This document shows, piece by piece, positions 61,032 to 64,000 of a stretch of DNA of 64,000 nucleotides. The notes under the pieces were generated by a model. The model saw only the letters and a list, made by a program, of their open reading frames with translations, was not told the DNA's origin and did no database searches. The stretch is from Falciphora oryzae (lineage: Eukaryota > Ascomycota > Sordariomycetes > Magnaporthales > Magnaporthaceae). Positions within the stretch are counted from its first letter, which is position 1; each line of letters starts with the position of its first letter. The translations under genes and the position numbers were made by a program. The DNA lies in the NCBI GenBank assembly GCA_000733355.1, contig JNVV01000001.1:4366069-4430068 (forward strand), written 5' to 3'.

Positions 61032-62171
61032 ATGTTCCGGCGCCTAGCAGCGCACCAGATCAGAATGGCCGAGAGCGCAGCGAAGCGTCTCAAGACGGCG
61101 GCGGCGGACGGCGGGCCCGACGTCACCATCGGCACCCACAACGGCCACTTCCACGCCGACGAGGCCCTGGCCGTCTACATGCTGCGGCAGCACATCCCCA
61201 CCTACGCCGGCGCCGCCCTGGTGCGCACCCGCGACCCGGCAGTCCTGTCGGGCTGCCACACCGTCGTCGACGTCGGCGGCGAGTATGACCCGGAACGCCT
61301 CCGCTTCGACCACCACCAGCGCACCTTCGCCACCACCTTCCCGGGCCGCCAGACCAAACTGTCGAGCGCCGGCCTCGTCTACATGCACTTTGGCCGCCAG
61401 ATCATCGCCCGCCGCCTGGGCGACCCGGACTGCGACAACGAGGCCACGGTCGACATGCTCTACGCCAAGCTGTACGAGAGCTTCGTCGAGGCGCTCGACG
61501 CCCACGACAACGGCATCCACTCGTACGACCCCGCGCTGCTGGCCGCCGCCGGCGCCGAGAAGCGCTTCTCCACCGGCGGCTTCACCCTGGGCGCCGTCGT
61601 CGGCCGCCTCAACCCCAACTGGAACGACCCCGTGCCCGAGGACCCGGCCGAGGCCCAGGCCGCCGAGGACTCGCGCTTCGAGGCCGCGTCGGCCCGCATC
61701 GGCGAGGAGTTCGACCGCGACCTCGACTACTACACGCGCTCGTGGCTGCCCGCCCGCTCCGTCGTCGCCGACGCCTTTGCCCACCGCGACGAGCACGACG
61801 TCTCGGGCCGCGGCCGCATCCTCGTCTTCAAGGGCCAGTCGGTCCCGTGGAAGGACCACCTCTACAACCTCGAGGCCGAGGCCGAGGCCGCCCAGCAGGG
61901 CGGCGCCGACAAGAAGGTCATCTACGTTCTATACCCGGAGAAGCCCGCGCCCGACGCCAAGTGGCGCGTCCAGGCCGTGCCCGAGTCCAAGGACTCGTTC
62001 CAGAGCCGGCAGCCGCTGCCCGAGGCCTGGAGGGGCTTCCGGGACGAGGAGCTGGACAAGATCACGGGCATCCCCGGCTGCGTCTTTGTCCACGCCGCCG
62101 GCTTCATCGGCGGGAACAAGACGTTTGATGGCGCCCTGGCCATGGCCAAGAAGGCGCTGGAGTCATCATGA
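61032..62171 (+). CDS. myg1: MYG1-family RNA exonuclease
   Basis: An intronless ORF of 379 aa. The metal-binding motifs of this DHH-like family are present: GTHNGHFHADEALA (34-47) and RFDHHQ (91-96), followed by VEALDAHDNGIHSYD. The C-terminal part has the family end HAAGFIGGNKTFDGALAMAK. Human MYG1 is a 3'-5' RNA exonuclease found in nucleolus and mitochondria. The first ATG adds a short basic leader (MFRRLAAHQIR) that could serve mitochondrial import. A second ATG at 61065 starts MAESAAKRLK, which carries a nuclear-type basic patch, so dual localisation by start choice is possible. Confidence 0.95.
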   Translation: MFRRLAAHQIRMAESAAKRLKTAAADGGPDVTIGTHNGHFHADEALAVYMLRQHIPTYAGAALVRTRDPAVLSGCHTVVDVGGEYDPERLRFDHHQRTFATTFPGRQTKLSSAGLVYMHFGRQIIARRLGDPDCDNEATVDMLYAKLYESFVEALDAHDNGIHSYDPALLAAAGAEKRFSTGGFTLGAVVGRLNPNWNDPVPEDPAEAQAAEDSRFEAASARIGEEFDRDLDYYTRSWLPARSVVADAFAHRDEHDVSGRGRILVFKGQSVPWKDHLYNLEAEAEAAQQGGADKKVIYVLYPEKPAPDAKWRVQAVPESKDSFQSRQPLPEAWRGFRDEELDKITGIPGCVFVHAAGFIGGNKTFDGALAMAKKALESS

Positions 62172-63153
62172 GCGCCAGGCTGCAAGGCTGGCAGGTTCGG
62201 CATCAAACAGATGATCGGGATATTTGGCAGATTTGCGCCGATCACAGAGGACAACCCGAGTCGCTTGGTTCGCATTTTGGTTCATAGAGCGGGATATACA
62301 CCGAGCAACGATGAAAAGAAGATATGATACCAGTCTTGGGCGTTCTCTTTCCAATAGAAAGTGCACGACCCCGTGCAAAGACATGTGGAGGTAGCCGAGT
62401 TAGTTATACAGCTCATAAAGTCTGTGATAGAAAAACAGATCGCTATCTTGCAAAATACAAGTAGCCTACTACCACCAGGGTCGTTGAGCGCGAAAAGGAA
62501 GCAGGATCCCAATTCTAGGTTGTCGCATCTCGCTGCGGAACCAAACTGCGTCTCTGAGGTGAATGGCAGAAGCAAGGGCAGTGTGGATTCGTAGGCAACG
62601 CATCGAATCAAAAGGTCGAGAGAGGGGAAAAGACGTGGTCGTCATCATATAAGCGGCCCCATATCCATATCACCACATATCGATTTGTGTCCATTTCCGT
62701 CCCCCGCAACTCCCAGTTCCAGAGCCAGACGCCGCAGTTGTTGCGCATAAAAGGGTCGCAACAGATCGAGATAAAAGTCAAGAAAAAAACAAGAAAGAAT
62801 AGCAGAAACCCGCAGATAAGACATAGAAATGGGGGCGTAGCAGCCCCCATTTCCTCATCATAGCCTGACACAAAGCCACCGCACCGTCATAACCCTCCCT
62901 TCATCGTCATTTTCCCGTCCTAGGTATTCATTCAACATCAAGAGGGAACACAGAAGGCGGGGTAGGAGTGTTTACCTAGGTAGGTGCCTGGGTAAACACC
63001 CATCCTGGCCTCAGAAAAGGAGAGATAAGATATAAAGGGAGCTTTTGGCCGAAAGAGAGAGAGAGAGAGAGAGAAAAAAAAAAAAAAAAGCTCAGAAGAG
63101 GCAACAAGAGAATATGAGAAAAAGGCGCACGTCATCCCCGCTTCCATGCAGAT
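62172..63153. other. convergent intergenic region with hairpin and GA/A tracts
   Basis: 3' flanks of myg1 (+) and igo1 (-). A perfect 9-bp inverted repeat GTGTTTACC/GGTAAACAC spans 62968-62999 with a TAGGTAGG-containing loop. A (GA)n tract at about 63,054-63,074 runs into an A-tract. Confidence 0.65.
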
Positions 63154-63762
63154 CTACCGTCGGATCGGGATGGCCTCTGCCTTGGCTGCGCCGCCGGGTT
63201 GCTGCTGCTGCTGCGGCTCGCCCTCCTTGGGGACCGCGGCCTCAGCAGCGGCCTTGTCCGTCTCCTCGTCGGCGGCCTCGTCTGCGCTGGTCTCGCGGTG
63301 CAGGACGCTGCTCTCCTTGACGGGGCTGCCCGCCGCTCCACCGGCCACACCGATGCTGGAGCCCGCGGGCGGGTACAGGTGGGGTATCAGGCCGTTGGCG
63401 AGGCCGGAGCTGCCGCTCGAGGCGCTGACGGGGGAGGACAGGTGCGGGATGTTCTCGGGGACCGGGTGCTGGGAGCCGACGGAGCCGGCGTCGACCGAGT
63501 CGGCCTTGCCGGCCTTGGACAGGGCGTAGTCGCCGCTGTCGAAGTACTTGCGCTCCTTGAGGTGCTTGGCGAAGTGGTCCGACTTGGAGGGGAGCTTGCC
63601 GTAGAGCCGGAACAGGCGCTGCTCCTCGGGGGAGAGGGACTGCGAGCAAGGGAAGTTGTGGTGGTTAGCTGTGCGGGGTTCGGCGGCCGCGGGTAGAGGT
63701 GGTCGTGACGCATCGCGTTTAGGTTCGAGGGGTTGGAGGTTTGGCAGGATAGAGATGGGAAG

Positions 63763-63793
<31 letters not shown>

Positions 63794-63851
63794 TGAAAAG
63801 GTTGGGGAGGCTCACGTTGATATCGATCTTGTTTTTCTGGTGAGGATTCAT
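63154..63851 (-). CDS. igo1: endosulfine-family protein Igo1
   Basis: Exons 63851-63816 (only 12 codons, MNPHQKNKIDIN) and 63639-63154 give 173 aa. The 176-nt intron contains a 28-nt homopolymer (T on the plus strand, 63767-63794). The core SLSPEEQRLFRLYGKLPSK and KERKYFDSGDYALSKAGKAD is the ENSA/ARPP19 signature. Ser47 in FDSGDY is the site phosphorylated by Greatwall/Rim15 kinases, after which the protein inhibits PP2A-B55; in yeast this promotes quiescence entry and mRNA protection. The C-terminal two thirds are disordered, Ser/Gly/Ala/Gln-rich. Confidence 0.95.
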
Positions 63852-64000
63852 CTTGACGTGCGTAGCTGCCCGCGGTACGAGACGAGGTAGGCAATGGCTG
63901 GATCGAGGCCGGGAATTGCCCCGCTTGAGGTGCCGTCGTCTCTTTTGTTCGGGTTGCGCAAAGGGCTCGCTCGCGGTAGCAAAAACAAGCAGAGAAATAA
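63852..64000. other. igo1 upstream sequence
   Basis: Short upstream flank reaching the window edge; nothing else can be said. Confidence 0.5.

Overview
The window is nuclear DNA of a filamentous ascomycete (Pezizomycotina, most likely a Sordariomycete). Reasons: GC-rich genes with short 57-180 nt introns (GTAnGT donors, CTAAC/CTGAC branch sites, CAG/TAG acceptors), a dispersed single 5S rRNA gene, a chromodomain-type Ty3/gypsy relic, fungal NLR (PNP-NACHT-ankyrin) relics, and fungal forms of many housekeeping genes. Exon structures below were built by hand; every complete spliced model closes in frame.

Layout. 1-722: 3' end of MPP10 (+). 1264-5177: broken PNP-NACHT-ankyrin NLR gene (-), interrupted and preceded by two related minisatellites, the second running into an assembly gap (5643-5867). 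6492-8193: C2H2-type zinc-finger protein (-). 9370-10319: complex I subunit NDUFS7/PSST (+). 10977-11095: 5S rRNA, followed 29 bp later by a 259-bp copy of part of the aldehyde dehydrogenase gene that lies intact 33.7 kb away. 12356-15275: RSP5 HECT ubiquitin ligase (-). 17644-18485: Pab2 poly(A)-binding protein (-). 20103-25737: DDX60/Ski2-like helicase (+). 26497-27375: truncated ankyrin gene (-). 27376-36328: LTR-flanked region described below. 36726-38720: Aip1 (+). 39668-41070: Alg13 (-). 41421-42769: mitoribosomal mS35/Rsm24 (+). 44006-45719: membrane-anchored fatty-aldehyde-type dehydrogenase (+). 45720-51457: gene-poor, with a second gap flanked by identical 87-bp copies. 51458-52981: C2H2 transcription factor (+). 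56320-57771: NADP-isocitrate dehydrogenase (+). 58707-60249: INO80 subunit Iec3-like (-). 61032-62171: MYG1 nuclease (+). 63154-63851: Igo1 endosulfine (-).

The most unusual part is 27.4-36.3 kb. Two direct repeats of about 190 bp behave as LTRs. Between them, all on the minus strand and in this order, lie a gag-like fragment, a gypsy integrase plus chromodomain without any reverse transcriptase or RNase H, and then two long intact ORFs that overlap by 44 nt: a 293-residue protein with N/Q-rich repeats, and a 1406-residue UPF1-like superfamily 1 helicase with a C-terminal zinc knuckle. The pol relic is full of lesions while the two ORFs are open. The left LTR abuts, and truncates, an ankyrin NLR gene. 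This may be a retroelement-borne or retroelement-trapped helicase module; the alternative is a helicase gene family that happens to sit beside gypsy debris.

The housekeeping genes are functionally unrelated and the helicase module has no evident tie to them. The two NLR relics, the minisatellites, the gypsy debris and the ALDH fragment mark 1-12 kb and 26-36 kb as accessory DNA between conserved blocks.
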